DNA of 64,000 bases from an uncultured Psychroserpens sp. (GCF_947503375.1 NZ_CANNDQ010000004.1:248001-312000), one strand, 5' to 3'. Numbered from the stretch's first letter, positions 39,283 through 48,391 are shown. The notes: generated by a model from the sequence alone, not told the origin. Numbers and translations are program-made.

Positions 39283-39293
39283 ACCAAAATATT

Positions 39294-40280
39294 ATGAAAT
39301 CTCTATTTTTCAAAATACTAGTAATCTTGTGCTTATTAGTGATTAACTACAATTGTAGTGATGACGATTCTATACCTCAAGAAAAAACTAGAGTGCAATT
39401 AACTGCTGAAGACTTCACAATTTCTATTGATGAACATCCCATAACAAATGGTGATTTCTTAGGAACAATGACAACTAACATGGAAGCCAACTTCAATATT
39501 GTCTCTCAGGATATTCCAGACGCACTCACTTTAGACTCACAAACTGGAAATATATCTATAGCAAATGCTTCGGTATTTGATTATGAAATAAATTCAACTA
39601 TTGAAGCAACAGTAAACGTAAGTACATCTAATGAAACGGTTGAAGCTAAAATTACAATTAACCTTAACAATCTAGATGACATCGAATATTTTTTAACGAC
39701 TACTAAACAAACTTATATAGATGCAGCAGATAATACTTGGCTATTAATTACAGAAGAGGAATACAACTTATTATCAACAGCATTGAATAATGTCACAAAA
39801 TCTGGAACTACAGATATGCAATATGATAGTGATGTTCAAACAGACCCTCCTATTAATGAAGGATTAACCATTATTAACAACAACTCAGAAATAGTACCAG
39901 CTGGTAGTTACCTATTTGCTTTTAAGTATTATGCCTTTTCTCATCCATTCTTTGGTCAAGTTCCAATAGATGAGGCTAAAGTAAGACTATCTGAAACCGA
40001 TATTGCCAATGGCTATTATACTATAGGTTCAACTTTAGCGCCTCATGACGAAGGCAATCAATACTTCTTATTAAAAGGAAATGCTACACCTATTAATAAT
40101 ATAGGTTACCTTGGTATTTGCGAATCTGATGGTATAGGTTACAAACGTATAGCTGGAACAAATGTTTACAGCAATGCTTGTGCCTCTAGTGATTATTTCA
40201 ATAAGGAAAATAATCAAGCTGTAGGAGGATTAGTGGTCATGTACCAAGGTTTAAGTACCACACTAAAGCAATGGGATTGA
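39294..40280 (+). CDS. Tandem lipoprotein 3, paralogue of the two preceding genes
   Basis: A 328-residue lipoprotein with leader ending in INYNC. The preferred ATG is at 39294; an earlier one at 39273 overlaps the previous gene. Cadherin-like domain: FTISIDEHPITNGDFLGTM to INLNNLDDIEYFL. C-terminal domain: EEYNLLSTALNNVTKSG, EGLTIINNNSEIVP, GSYLFAFKYY and MYQGLSTTLKQWD. It is closer to copy 2 than to copy 1 in the first domain. A perfect palindromic terminator closes the three-gene operon. Confidence 0.8.
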   Translation: MKSLFFKILVILCLLVINYNCSDDDSIPQEKTRVQLTAEDFTISIDEHPITNGDFLGTMTTNMEANFNIVSQDIPDALTLDSQTGNISIANASVFDYEINSTIEATVNVSTSNETVEAKITINLNNLDDIEYFLTTTKQTYIDAADNTWLLITEEEYNLLSTALNNVTKSGTTDMQYDSDVQTDPPINEGLTIINNNSEIVPAGSYLFAFKYYAFSHPFFGQVPIDEAKVRLSETDIANGYYTIGSTLAPHDEGNQYFLLKGNATPINNIGYLGICESDGIGYKRIAGTNVYSNACASSDYFNKENNQAVGGLVVMYQGLSTTLKQWD

Positions 40281-40301
40281 GATATGGATTGAATTAGAAA
40301 A

Positions 40302-40329
40302 AAAAGGCAAATCAATTGATTTGCCTTTT
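40302..40329. terminator. Bidirectional palindromic terminator
   Basis: Arm AAAAGGCAAATCAA followed by its exact complement, 28 bases in all, with T-rich and A-rich outer ends. It lies between the converging lipoprotein operon and pyrF and can end both. Confidence 0.85.
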
Positions 40330-40350
40330 ATATACATTATCTTTTTTCTG

Positions 40351-41163
40351 TTATATCAATTCTAAAGCCATCTCTTTCTGTAAAACCGAAGCTTTTTGAG
40401 CAGCAGCCTGTGCAAAATCATGGTCATGAGAAGCGTAGATAATACCACGAGACGAGTTGACCAATAATCCTACATTATTATTCATTCCATACTTGCAGAC
40501 ATCTTTCAGATTACCACCTTGAGCACCAATTCCTGGAACCAATAAGAAAGCATTGGGAATTATTTTTCTAATTTCAGTAAAATATTCTGCCTTAGTGGCA
40601 CCAACCACATACATTAGATTTTCGGCATTTTTCCAAGTTTTAGAAATTTCTAAAACCTGCCTATACAAGTCTTTCCCTTCAACTGTTTTGGTTTGAAAAT
40701 CGAAAGCACCTTTATTAGATGTAAGTGCAAGTAAAATAGTGTGTTTATTTTTGAATTCTAAAAATGGTTCAATCGAATCACTTCCCATGTATGGTGCAAC
40801 GGTTATACTATCAAATTCTAGGTCTTCAAAAAATGCTTTGGCATACATACGACTTGTATTTCCTATATCGCCTCGTTTAGCATCGGCAATGGTAAAAATT
40901 TCTGGATGATTTTCATTAAGATATGAAATGGTCTTTTCAAGTGCTTTCCATCCTTTTAAACCATAAGCTTCGTAAAATGCCGTGTTTGGTTTATAGGCAA
41001 CACATAAGTGATGTGTTGCATCAATGATGGCTTTGTTGAAAGCAAAAATAGGATCATCTTCTTCTAACAAATGTTTTGGAATTTTATTGAGATCTACATC
41101 TAGTCCAATACAAAGAAAAGATTGTTTTTTATGTATTTGTTCTGTAAGTTGCTGTGTTGTCAT
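40351..41163 (-). CDS. pyrF: Orotidine-5'-phosphate decarboxylase (PyrF, type 2)
   Basis: Last step of UMP synthesis. The TIM barrel shows [11 protein letters not shown], the active-site Lys and Asp in [22 protein letters not shown], and VPGIGAQGG for phosphate binding; this is the subfamily with GLDVDxxxIP. The frame is open to 41193, but the ATG at 41163 ([10 protein letters not shown]) matches the family's length (270 residues). It is 34 bases downstream of the prfA stop, with a T-tailed hairpin in between, so its transcription may depend on read-through from prfA. Confidence 0.95.
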   Translation of the reverse strand: MTTQQLTEQIHKKQSFLCIGLDVDLNKIPKHLLEEDDPIFAFNKAIIDATHHLCVAYKPNTAFYEAYGLKGWKALEKTISYLNENHPEIFTIADAKRGDIGNTSRMYAKAFFEDLEFDSITVAPYMGSDSIEPFLEFKNKHTILLALTSNKGAFDFQTKTVEGKDLYRQVLEISKTWKNAENLMYVVGATKAEYFTEIRKIIPNAFLLVPGIGAQGGNLKDVCKYGMNNNVGLLVNSSRGIIYASHDHDFAQAAAQKASVLQKEMALELI

Positions 41164-41167
41164 GTCA

Positions 41168-41190
41168 TAAAAAAGCCTCAGAATTGAGGC
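41168..41190 (-). terminator. T-tailed hairpin between prfA and pyrF
   Basis: GCCTCA and TGAGGC arms with a 4-base loop, followed on the minus strand by seven T, only 4 bases before the pyrF ATG. It may be a leaky terminator or attenuator, since no separate pyrF promoter is evident. Confidence 0.6.
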
Positions 41191-41197
41191 CAAAATT

Positions 41198-42274
41198 TTA
41201 TATATGTTCGTCGCTTGCTTTTAGTTTTTCTGTATTTTCAGCAAGTTGTAATTCGTCAATGATTTTTTGAATATCTCCATTTACGATGTTTGATAGGTCA
41301 TATAGTGTTAATCCAATTCTATGATCTGTAACACGACCTTGCGGATAATTATATGTTCTAATTTTTGCACTTCTATCTCCAGAGCTCACCATGCTTCCAC
41401 GCTTTGCCGCATCTTCTTCTTGTTTTTTAGCCAATTCTAGATCGTAAAGTCTAGAGCGTAATACTTTGAAGGCTTTCTCTTTATTTTTATGCTGTGATTT
41501 TTGATCTTGACATTGCGCTACCAATCCTGTTGGTTCATGTGTTAATCGCACTGCAGAATATGTGGTGTTTACCGATTGACCACCTGGACCTGAAGAACAG
41601 AAAAAATCAATTCGTACATCTTTAGGATCGATCTCAATATCAAACTCTTCAGCTTCTGGAAATACCATACAAGTAGCTGCACTTGTATGTACACGTCCTT
41701 GAGTTTCGGTTTGTGGTACACGCTGTACACGATGCACACCTGCTTCAAATTTTAGTGTTCCATATACATCTTCACCTGAAACTTCAAATTGAATTTCTTT
41801 AAATCCACCATTTGTGCCTTCACTGTAATCTACCACGTCAACTCTCCAGCCTTTACTTTCGCAGTATTTTGAATACATTCTGAACAAATCACCAGCAAAG
41901 ATACTAGCCTCATCTCCTCCAGTTCCAGCTCGCAATTCGACCACTGCATTTTTAGAGTCTTCAGGGTCTTTTGGAATTAGCAAAAATTTAATCTCATCTT
42001 CAAGTTTAGGAATACCTGCCTTGGCTTCATCATACTGCATTTTTGCCATTTCAACCATTTCAGCATCACTACCATCAGCAATAATTTCTTCGGCTTCTTT
42101 AAGATTATTCGATAATTCAATATACGCTTCGCGCTTATCCATCAACAATCTTAAGTCTTTATATTCTTTATTAAGTTGTACGTAACGTTTTTGATCTGAA
42201 ATAATGTCTGGCTGAATAATTAAATCACTCACTTCATCAAAACGTTGTTTTATAATCTGTAACTTTTCTAACAT
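41198..42274 (-). CDS. prfA: Peptide chain release factor 1
   Basis: Recognises UAA/UAG stop codons and triggers peptidyl-tRNA hydrolysis. The codon-reading PxT motif is present as PQT in [17 protein letters not shown]. The catalytic GGQ loop is [16 protein letters not shown]. The helical N-terminal domain and the C-terminal [15 protein letters not shown] segment are complete, giving 358 residues. A -7 box lies about 22 bases upstream. First gene of a prfA-pyrF unit. Confidence 0.97.
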   Translation of the reverse strand: MLEKLQIIKQRFDEVSDLIIQPDIISDQKRYVQLNKEYKDLRLLMDKREAYIELSNNLKEAEEIIADGSDAEMVEMAKMQYDEAKAGIPKLEDEIKFLLIPKDPEDSKNAVVELRAGTGGDEASIFAGDLFRMYSKYCESKGWRVDVVDYSEGTNGGFKEIQFEVSGEDVYGTLKFEAGVHRVQRVPQTETQGRVHTSAATCMVFPEAEEFDIEIDPKDVRIDFFCSSGPGGQSVNTTYSAVRLTHEPTGLVAQCQDQKSQHKNKEKAFKVLRSRLYDLELAKKQEEDAAKRGSMVSSGDRSAKIRTYNYPQGRVTDHRIGLTLYDLSNIVNGDIQKIIDELQLAENTEKLKASDEHI

Positions 42275-42296
42275 GTATGCTTGTAAAATTGAGTTT

Positions 42297-42304
42297 CAAA
42301 AGTA
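42297..42304 (-). promoter_or_regulatory. -7 element of prfA
   Basis: TACTTTTG on the minus strand; the predicted leader to the ATG at 42274 is about 17 bases. Confidence 0.5.
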
Positions 42305-42387
42305 CAATATTTTATGGATTTTTAATCGTTGAAAACTTGTTAAGAATTTTGAAAAATAAATTTTTAAGTTTTAGCGTTATCTATCAT

Positions 42388-42678
42388 ATGCGTAAGCAAT
42401 TCACATCCATACTAAACTACTACAAATCTATGTCGCTATGGTCCTTTTTAGTAACATTGACCATAACGGTAATTAATCCTGAATTAATTTTAGCCTTGAG
42501 CACTAAACTTTTTTTGGTATTTGTACTTTGGTTTATATTAAGCGACAGAAAAGTAAGACAACGTCTGCGATTTTATAGAATACGTGGTGTTTCAAATCTG
42601 AAGTTTTTTAGTGTGATTTTTTTATTTGATAGTTTAATCACATGTGCGTTTCTATTACTTATCAAAGGATTCATTTAA
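42388..42678 (+). CDS. Small three-span membrane protein A next to an ABC ATPase
   Basis: A 96-residue protein with hydrophobic segments at about 15-30, 34-52 and 72-92. The ATG at 42388 (MRKQFTSIL) gives a natural basic start; the frame opens earlier at 42277. It shares with the next gene a pattern of INPE..LAL-TKLFLVF--WFI-S, then basic -RLRFYR-RGVSNLKFFS and a last hydrophobic span containing D. It is thus a paralogue of the next gene, and the two probably form the membrane part of a small ABC system. Confidence 0.65.
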   Translation: MRKQFTSILNYYKSMSLWSFLVTLTITVINPELILALSTKLFLVFVLWFILSDRKVRQRLRFYRIRGVSNLKFFSVIFLFDSLITCAFLLLIKGFI

Positions 42679-42746
42679 AGTAATTAAAATCATATTTTAA
42701 CGTATTACTATGAGCTTTTCTCAGAATATTGTATTTATTTACATGC

Positions 42747-43034
42747 ATGAATATTCTTAAGCTGATTTTTATCTTCTACAAACCATTTTGGGTTTGGTCT
42801 CAAATTATAAGTATTTTAATTATGCTTTTTAATCCTAATGTATATGCTCTAATCATTACAAAATTATTTTTAATACTTTTTCTATGGTATATTATAAACG
42901 GAACGGAAGCCAAGAAGCGGTTGATCTTTTATAAAAATTTAGGAATTTCTACATTAAAATTATACAGTTATGTTTTCTTAATTGACTGCGCGTTCAGTAT
43001 TCTGATTTATCAATTTCTTATAGATATTATATGA
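42747..43034 (+). CDS. Small three-span membrane protein B next to an ABC ATPase
   Basis: A 95-residue paralogue of the previous protein. Matching blocks are FNPNVYALIITKLFLILFLWYIING, then KKRLIFYKNLGISTLKLYSYVFLIDC (both quoted only as alignment blocks), with the same three hydrophobic segments. The ATG at 42747 is preferred over the one at 42729. The stop overlaps the start of the ABC ATPase gene by 4 bases (ATGA), so these are translationally coupled. Together the two proteins could supply six spans, as one normal ABC permease would. Confidence 0.65.
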   Translation: MNILKLIFIFYKPFWVWSQIISILIMLFNPNVYALIITKLFLILFLWYIINGTEAKKRLIFYKNLGISTLKLYSYVFLIDCAFSILIYQFLIDII

Positions 43035-43696
43035 CCTTAGAAGTTGACAACATAGAACTTTATTTTTCTAACAAACGTATTTTAAATGGTATTTATTTAA
43101 AAGCTGAAACTAAGAAAATAACTACTATTCTTGGTAGTAATGGCTGTGGTAAAAGTAGTTTGCTTAGAATTATATTTGGAGATTTAATGCCAAAATACAA
43201 ACTCATCAGAATAAACAAAGAACCCATTAAAAAACCTCTGTATAGGACTGGTCGTATTAGCATATTACCACAACATAATTTTATTCCTAGCAGTGTTAAA
43301 ATAAATTACGCTTTTAATATCTTAGGTGTAAACTGGAGCACTTTTATAGATACTTTTGAAGGGTTTTCAAAGTACAAATACAATTCTATGAATCAACTTT
43401 CTGGTGGCGAACGACGCGTTGTAGAAACTTACTTGATATTAAAAAGTGAAAGTGAAATTGTATTATTAGACGAGCCGTTTTCACACATAGCGCCATTATA
43501 TATTGAAAAAATCAAACAATTAATTACTGACGTAAAAAAAGATAAAGTAATTATTCTAACTGATCATATTTACAAACATGTTATTAATATAGCAGACAAA
43601 ATATACTTACTCAATGATGGTCATTCAAAACTCATTAGCGATCTTAAGGAGTTAGAATTCTATAACTACATCAATATTGGAAGCTTAGACTCCTAA
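43031..43696 (+). CDS. ABC transporter ATP-binding protein
   Basis: A 221-residue ABC ATPase. Walker A is GSNGCGKSSLL, the Q-loop ILPQHNFI, signature LSGGE, Walker B IVLLDEP and the H-loop IILTDH. It is complete and functional by motif. The C-terminus is short, without regulatory extension. It is encoded directly after the two 3-TM proteins; no substrate-binding protein or outer-membrane partner is adjacent. Its 3' end overlaps the convergent purM gene by 4 bases. The substrate is unknown; efflux or lipid/peptide export would be typical of such small modules. Confidence 0.87.
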   Translation: MTLEVDNIELYFSNKRILNGIYLKAETKKITTILGSNGCGKSSLLRIIFGDLMPKYKLIRINKEPIKKPLYRTGRISILPQHNFIPSSVKINYAFNILGVNWSTFIDTFEGFSKYKYNSMNQLSGGERRVVETYLILKSESEIVLLDEPFSHIAPLYIEKIKQLITDVKKDKVIILTDHIYKHVINIADKIYLLNDGHSKLISDLKELEFYNYINIGSLDS

Positions 43697-44871
43697 TATT
43701 CGAACACTCCAAACTCACTCTTTATTGTAAGTTTCTTTACATCTGAAGTTTCTACGCGTCCAATAATTTGAGCATTGACATTAAAAGATTTTGATAATTC
43801 AACAATAGCGTTAGCTATACTTGGCGTAACGTATAATTCCATACGATGGCCGCAATTAAAAACTTGATACATTTCTTTCCAATCGGTTTTTGATTGTTCT
43901 TGAATTAATTTAAACAAAGGCGGAATAGGGAACATATTATCCTTTACAATGTGTAAATCATCAACAAAGTGAAGAATCTTAGTTTGAGCGCCACCTGAAC
44001 AATGTACCATACCATGTATATTGTTACTGTTATATTTTGAAAGTATCGCTTTTATAATCGGCGCATAGGTTCTTGTAGGTGACAACACCAATTTACCTGC
44101 ATCAATAGGAGCGTTTTCAACAGCATCTGTTAATTTAGTTTGTCCAGAATAAACCAGATCATCTGGTACTGAAGCATCAAAACTTTCAGGATATTTTTCA
44201 GCCAAATATTTATGAAACACATCATGACGTGCAGAGGTTAAACCATTACTTCCCATTCCTCCATTGTACTGAGTTTCGTAAGTGGCTTGCCCAAAACTTT
44301 CTAAACCAACAATAACATCTCCAGCTTTAATATTAGCATTATCTATAACATCACTACGTTTCATTCTAGCTGTAACTGTAGAATCAACAATGATGGTTCT
44401 TACTAAGTCACCAACATCAGCAGTTTCTCCTCCAGTAGAATGAATTGTGACTCCAAATGTTTTCAAGTCTTGAATTAATGCTTCTGTCCCATTGATGATT
44501 GCTGAAATGACTTCGCCTGGAATAAGATTCTTATTACGACCTATGGTTGAAGATAACATGATATGATTAGTAGCACCAACACATAATAGATCATCTATAT
44601 TCATGATAAGGGCATCTTGAGCTATACCTTTCCAAACTGAAAGGTCGCCAGTTTCTTTCCAATACATGTAGGCCAATGATGATTTTGTTCCTGCTCCATC
44701 TGCATGCATGATCAAACAATAATCATCATCATTAGTTAAATAATCTGGAACAATTTTACAAAAGGCCTTCGGGAATAGCCCTTTATCTATATGCTTTATT
44801 GCATTATGAACGTCTTCCTTTGATGCTGAAACACCACGCTGTGCATAGCGTTTACTTATGTCTTCACCCAT
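43693..44871 (-). CDS. purM: Phosphoribosylformylglycinamidine cyclo-ligase (AIR synthase)
   Basis: Fifth step of purine synthesis, closing FGAM to AIR with ATP. Start MGEDISKRYAQRGVSASKEDV (partial), the HADGAGTKSSLAYMY ATP-binding segment, DDLLCVGA, and TGGETADVGDLV are PurM hallmarks. The 392-residue length is usual for the Bacteroidota form, which is longer than the roughly 345-residue E. coli enzyme. Transcribed alone in this window, with convergent overlap of 4 bases with the ABC ATPase gene. Confidence 0.93.
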   Translation of the reverse strand: MGEDISKRYAQRGVSASKEDVHNAIKHIDKGLFPKAFCKIVPDYLTNDDDYCLIMHADGAGTKSSLAYMYWKETGDLSVWKGIAQDALIMNIDDLLCVGATNHIMLSSTIGRNKNLIPGEVISAIINGTEALIQDLKTFGVTIHSTGGETADVGDLVRTIIVDSTVTARMKRSDVIDNANIKAGDVIVGLESFGQATYETQYNGGMGSNGLTSARHDVFHKYLAEKYPESFDASVPDDLVYSGQTKLTDAVENAPIDAGKLVLSPTRTYAPIIKAILSKYNSNNIHGMVHCSGGAQTKILHFVDDLHIVKDNMFPIPPLFKLIQEQSKTDWKEMYQVFNCGHRMELYVTPSIANAIVELSKSFNVNAQIIGRVETSDVKKLTIKSEFGVFEY

Positions 44872-44907
44872 AACCTAAAATTAGACTGTAAAAATAAGAA
44901 TTGTAAT

Positions 44908-45600
44908 CTATTTTTTAGTGTAATTTTCGTCATTTAAAAGGTTAGATTCAATTACGGTAGCTTGACCTTTGAGTCTCTTAGCTTTTGCCTTGGCACCACC
45001 AAAATAGAAATTGAGCCCAAGCGCAAGCCTAAAATAAGTGTCATCTGAAGCTCCAGCTTCAAGTCCGTCTAACTCATCACTTAGAACATAGTTATAATCT
45101 GTATATATTTTAATTCCAAACTTATCTGAAACGATACACTCTACCCCTCCTCCACCTTGAAACTTATTAGCAGTCGCTTTAAAATGGTTTGAGGCATTAA
45201 GTCCAGCACCTGCAAAAACAAAAGGCGAAAACATACTATGAGGCAAGACTGTTAACTCTAAATTTAAATCAAAAGACATAAAGCCTTCATTATATACATC
45301 TATGTAGGCAAGGTTAAATTTATGGTATCCAAAATCGATTGCAACATGTGGTGTAATATGGCGCTTGTACCCTACATGGCTATAGATTTCAAACATTGGG
45401 TCTACAAAATCACCATTTATGACCGAAGTACCAATTGCTACATCGAAAGCATTGGTTCCTCTTAATTCATAAAAATCTGTTTTAGTTACTTTCTTTATTT
45501 CAGAAGGTTCTTCAGTTTTTTCTTGTGCAGTTACTGTAAATGAAAAAAACAAACACCATACAGCCAATGTCTTAATATAAAATGGTTGTGCTATCATCAA
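44908..45600 (-). CDS. Outer-membrane beta-barrel protein, small
   Basis: A 230-residue protein with a signal peptide (cleaved near VTAQE). From about residue 45 the sequence alternates as an eight-strand barrel (NAFDVAIGTSV, VAIDFGYHKFNLAY, FSPFVFAGAGLNAS, YFRLALGLNFYFGG). The GGA-K-rich basic tail follows the last strand. It resembles small OmpA-like barrels. The function is unknown. The gene following upstream on the same strand is the 46-residue secreted peptide, separated by a terminator. Confidence 0.75.
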   Translation of the reverse strand: MMIAQPFYIKTLAVWCLFFSFTVTAQEKTEEPSEIKKVTKTDFYELRGTNAFDVAIGTSVINGDFVDPMFEIYSHVGYKRHITPHVAIDFGYHKFNLAYIDVYNEGFMSFDLNLELTVLPHSMFSPFVFAGAGLNASNHFKATANKFQGGGGVECIVSDKFGIKIYTDYNYVLSDELDGLEAGASDDTYFRLALGLNFYFGGAKAKAKRLKGQATVIESNLLNDENYTKK

Positions 45601-45736
45601 TTTTAATATTAATTAAACATGTTTAATCAATAACAAAAAGAGAGCTTAGTTCACAATTTGAGGCATAATTGGCTCACAATATAAAAAATTAATTATCAAT
45701 GGGTTATATTTTCATAAAAAACACTTCATGACATAA

Positions 45737-45777
45737 AAAAAGACAAACGAAAATATTGATAATTCGTTTGTCTTTTT
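45737..45777. terminator. Terminator following the 46-residue peptide gene
   Basis: A 15-bp stem (arm AAAAAGACAAACGAA) with an 11-base loop and T-runs on either strand. Confidence 0.85.
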
Positions 45778-45831
45778 AGTCAATAAAACATGATCTTATT
45801 GACTGACCTTTTGTAACTGTTAATAAAGCGT

Positions 45832-45972
45832 TTACGATTCTGCCTCAAAAACAGACTCTGTCTTAATTACATCATCTTGTGTTAGATTCTCATTGACCTC
45901 TGTTGAGTCATCTTGAGAAAACAGCAGTGTAGCAAACATTAAAGCAGCTACACTTAGTAGTAACTTCTTCAT
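45832..45972 (-). CDS. Secreted 46-residue micropeptide
   Basis: A small ORF of 47 codons with a textbook signal peptide (MKKLLLSVAALMFATLLFSQ) and a 26-residue acidic, Thr/Ser/Asn-rich mature part (DDSTEVNENLTQDDV... to ESVFEAES). Expression is supported by a -7 box 27 bases upstream, a strong terminator 55 bases downstream, and a TACGTA palindrome about 125 bases upstream, as for the MBL-fold gene. Such peptides recur in flavobacteria, but no function is known to me. Confidence 0.7.
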   Translation of the reverse strand: MKKLLLSVAALMFATLLFSQDDSTEVNENLTQDDVIKTESVFEAES

Positions 45973-45999
45973 TTTTACAAAAATTGATTAATAGCATTA

Positions 46000-46007
46000 C
46001 AAACTTA
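46000..46007 (-). promoter_or_regulatory. -7 element of the secreted micropeptide gene
   Basis: TAAGTTTG on the minus strand, matching TAnnTTTG. Confidence 0.45.
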
Positions 46008-46096
46008 ACAAATTAAGGTTCTGCTATTAGTACAATAGACCGTTTTTCGACTAGTTGTAAAAATTAAGCGTTGAAATACCACTTTTTTCCTACAAA

Positions 46097-46114
46097 ATAC
46101 GTAGAATTACGTAC
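46097..46114 (-). promoter_or_regulatory. TACGTA palindrome, copy 3 (candidate operator)
   Basis: ATACGTAGAATTACGTAC on the plus strand; in the gene direction it reads GTACGTA, ATTC, TACGTAT, with A6 eight bases further on (46083-46088). It differs from copies 1 and 2 at two of 18 bases. It lies 124 bases before the micropeptide start. Confidence 0.5.
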
Positions 46115-46158
46115 ATAAACTCTTTGTTTTTATAAGAATATTTGTGGTAAACTCACAT

Positions 46159-46178
46159 AAAAAAAGAGCTTAGAGCCC
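46159..46178 (-). terminator. Probable terminator of the GSIII gene
   Basis: A short 5-bp hairpin (GGGCT with AGCTC, one G-U pair, loop CTA) followed on the minus strand by seven T, just beyond the GSIII stop. Confidence 0.5.
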
Positions 46179-46188
46179 ATAGAGTATT

Positions 46189-48375
46189 CTATTTAGTAAA
46201 TAGTAATTCTCTGTATTTTGTTAATGGCCAAAGCTCATCATCTACTAATAATTCTAATTTATCGCAATGGTATCTAATCGCTTCAAAAAATGGTTTTACT
46301 TCATTACAATAAGCTTCTGCTTTTCTTTCAGAATCCTCAATGGTATTAGAAATTCTTCTTGCCTCTGTCATTTTAGTAACGGTAGAATTGATACTTTCAA
46401 TATGGCTTGATATTTGCTCGATCAAATTTAGTTGCTCTTTAGCATACTTTTTAAAATCTGAACCATAGATATCTTTCAACCCTTTAACATTAGTAATCAA
46501 TATATTTTGGTACTTAACAGCCGTAGGTACAATATGATTACGTGCAATGTCCCCTAAAACTCGCCCTTCAATTTGAATACGAAGCACATACTCTTCGATT
46601 TCAATTTCGTAGCGCGCTTCAGATTCTATTTTATTCATTACACCTAAATCTTCAAAAAGCTGCAAGGTTTTTTTAGATATTTTGGCTTTAAGCGCTTGTG
46701 GTGTTGCTTTATTATTACTCAACCCTCTTTTCTTGGCCTCTTTCTCCCAAGCTTCACTATAACCATTACCTTCAAAAAGAATAGGCTTAGACATTTTAAT
46801 ATATTCGCGCAATACATTAAAAATAGCATCATCTTTTTTCATGTCTTTTTTCTCAATAAGCAAATCAACTTCAGTTTTGAAATCAATCAACTGTTTTGCT
46901 ACTATGGCATTTAATACCGTCATTGGGTTTGCACAGTTCGCTTTAGAGCCCACTGCTCTAAATTCAAACTTATTACCAGTAAATGCAAAAGGAGAAGTAC
47001 GATTCCTATCTGTATTATCTAATAATACATCTGGGATTTTACCAACAACATTTAGTTTTAAATCTGTTTTTTCTTGCGGTGACAATTTACCATCTGTAAC
47101 GTTTTCTAATCCATTTAATGTATGCGTCAGTTGTGCACCAATAAATACCGAAATTATGGCTGGTGGTGCTTCATTGGCTCCTAAACGATGATCATTACTA
47201 GCTGAAGCAATTGCTGCTCTTAAGAGTTCTTCATTGTCGTAAACTGCTTTGATAGTATTAATAAAGAACGTTAAGAATTGTAGATTACTCATTGGTGTTT
47301 TACCTGGTGATAATAGATTAATACCTGTATCTGTGCTCAAACTCCAATTATTATGTTTACCTGAGCCATTAACTCCAGCAAATGGTTTCTCATGAAATAA
47401 AACTTTAAAATTATGACGTTCAGCTACTTTATCCATTACGTCCATTAATAAAGAATTATGGTCTACTGCTAAGTTAGCTTCGTCATAAATTGGTGCTAAT
47501 TCAAATTGATTTGGAGCTACCTCATTATGCCTTGTTTTTACTGGGATACCAAGTAACATACATTCTGTTTCTAGGTCACGCATGTAAGCCATTGCTCTAT
47601 TTGGAATTGTCCCGAAGTAATGATCATCTAGCTGCTGTCCCTTTGCAGGTGAATGCCCTAGAAGGGTTCTTCCAGTTAGCATGATATCTGGTCTAGACAT
47701 AGCCAAACCGCTATCAATCAAAAAATATTCTTGTTCCCAGCCCAATGAAGCATTTACTTTTTTAACATTCTTATCAAAATATTTACAAACAGCAACTGCG
47801 GCACTATCAACAGCTTGTAATGCTCTTAGTAAAGGCGTTTTATAATCTAGAGCTTCTCCAGTATAAGCTACAAAAACCGTAGGTATACATAGTGTAGTTC
47901 CAAATACGAATGCTGGTGATGTAGGATCCCAAGCTGTGTAACCTCTTGCTTCGAACGTATTTCTAATTCCGCCGTTTGGAAAACTCGATGCATCTGGCTC
48001 TTGCTGTACCAATTGACCTCCACCAAACTTTTCAATAGCTCTTCCACTATCAATAGGCTCAAAGAAAGCATCATGTTTTTCAGCTGTAGCTCCAGTTAAT
48101 GGCTGAAACCAATGCGTGTAATGCGTTGCGCCTTTAGAAATTGCCCACTCTTTCATCCCTGTCGACACATGGTCTGCGACTGTTCTATCTATTTTAGAGC
48201 CATTTTTTATGGCATCCATAACACTTTCAAATGCTTCTTTGGTCAAATACTGCCGCATTGTACTTTCATTGAAAACATTTGCACCAAATATTTCCGATCG
48301 CCTTTGGTTTTCTTCTACTGTAATAGGCTTATGGTTATATGCTTCTTTTAAAGCATGAAATCTAAGAGTTGACAT
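46189..48375 (-). CDS. glnN: Glutamine synthetase type III
   Basis: ATP-dependent synthesis of glutamine from glutamate and ammonia. This is the large (728-residue) GSIII form typical of Bacteroidota. It opens with LRFHALKEAYN, and has HWFQPLTGATAEKHDAFFEP (active site, quoted as a block), ASLGWEQEYFLID with metal-binding Glu, TRHNEVAPNQFELAP, and FAGVNGSGKHNNWS. The C-terminal 150 residues are helical and form the extra GSIII segment. Divergently transcribed from a type II synthetase, sharing a 175-base control region. Confidence 0.97.
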   Translation of the reverse strand: MSTLRFHALKEAYNHKPITVEENQRRSEIFGANVFNESTMRQYLTKEAFESVMDAIKNGSKIDRTVADHVSTGMKEWAISKGATHYTHWFQPLTGATAEKHDAFFEPIDSGRAIEKFGGGQLVQQEPDASSFPNGGIRNTFEARGYTAWDPTSPAFVFGTTLCIPTVFVAYTGEALDYKTPLLRALQAVDSAAVAVCKYFDKNVKKVNASLGWEQEYFLIDSGLAMSRPDIMLTGRTLLGHSPAKGQQLDDHYFGTIPNRAMAYMRDLETECMLLGIPVKTRHNEVAPNQFELAPIYDEANLAVDHNSLLMDVMDKVAERHNFKVLFHEKPFAGVNGSGKHNNWSLSTDTGINLLSPGKTPMSNLQFLTFFINTIKAVYDNEELLRAAIASASNDHRLGANEAPPAIISVFIGAQLTHTLNGLENVTDGKLSPQEKTDLKLNVVGKIPDVLLDNTDRNRTSPFAFTGNKFEFRAVGSKANCANPMTVLNAIVAKQLIDFKTEVDLLIEKKDMKKDDAIFNVLREYIKMSKPILFEGNGYSEAWEKEAKKRGLSNNKATPQALKAKISKKTLQLFEDLGVMNKIESEARYEIEIEEYVLRIQIEGRVLGDIARNHIVPTAVKYQNILITNVKGLKDIYGSDFKKYAKEQLNLIEQISSHIESINSTVTKMTEARRISNTIEDSERKAEAYCNEVKPFFEAIRYHCDKLELLVDDELWPLTKYRELLFTK

Positions 48376-48391
48376 GATATAAATTTTAGAG

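Noticed and set aside
37289..40280. Tandem lipoproteins as assembly duplication
   Set aside because: The copies are clearly diverged at the amino-acid level outside short shared motifs, so they are old paralogues.
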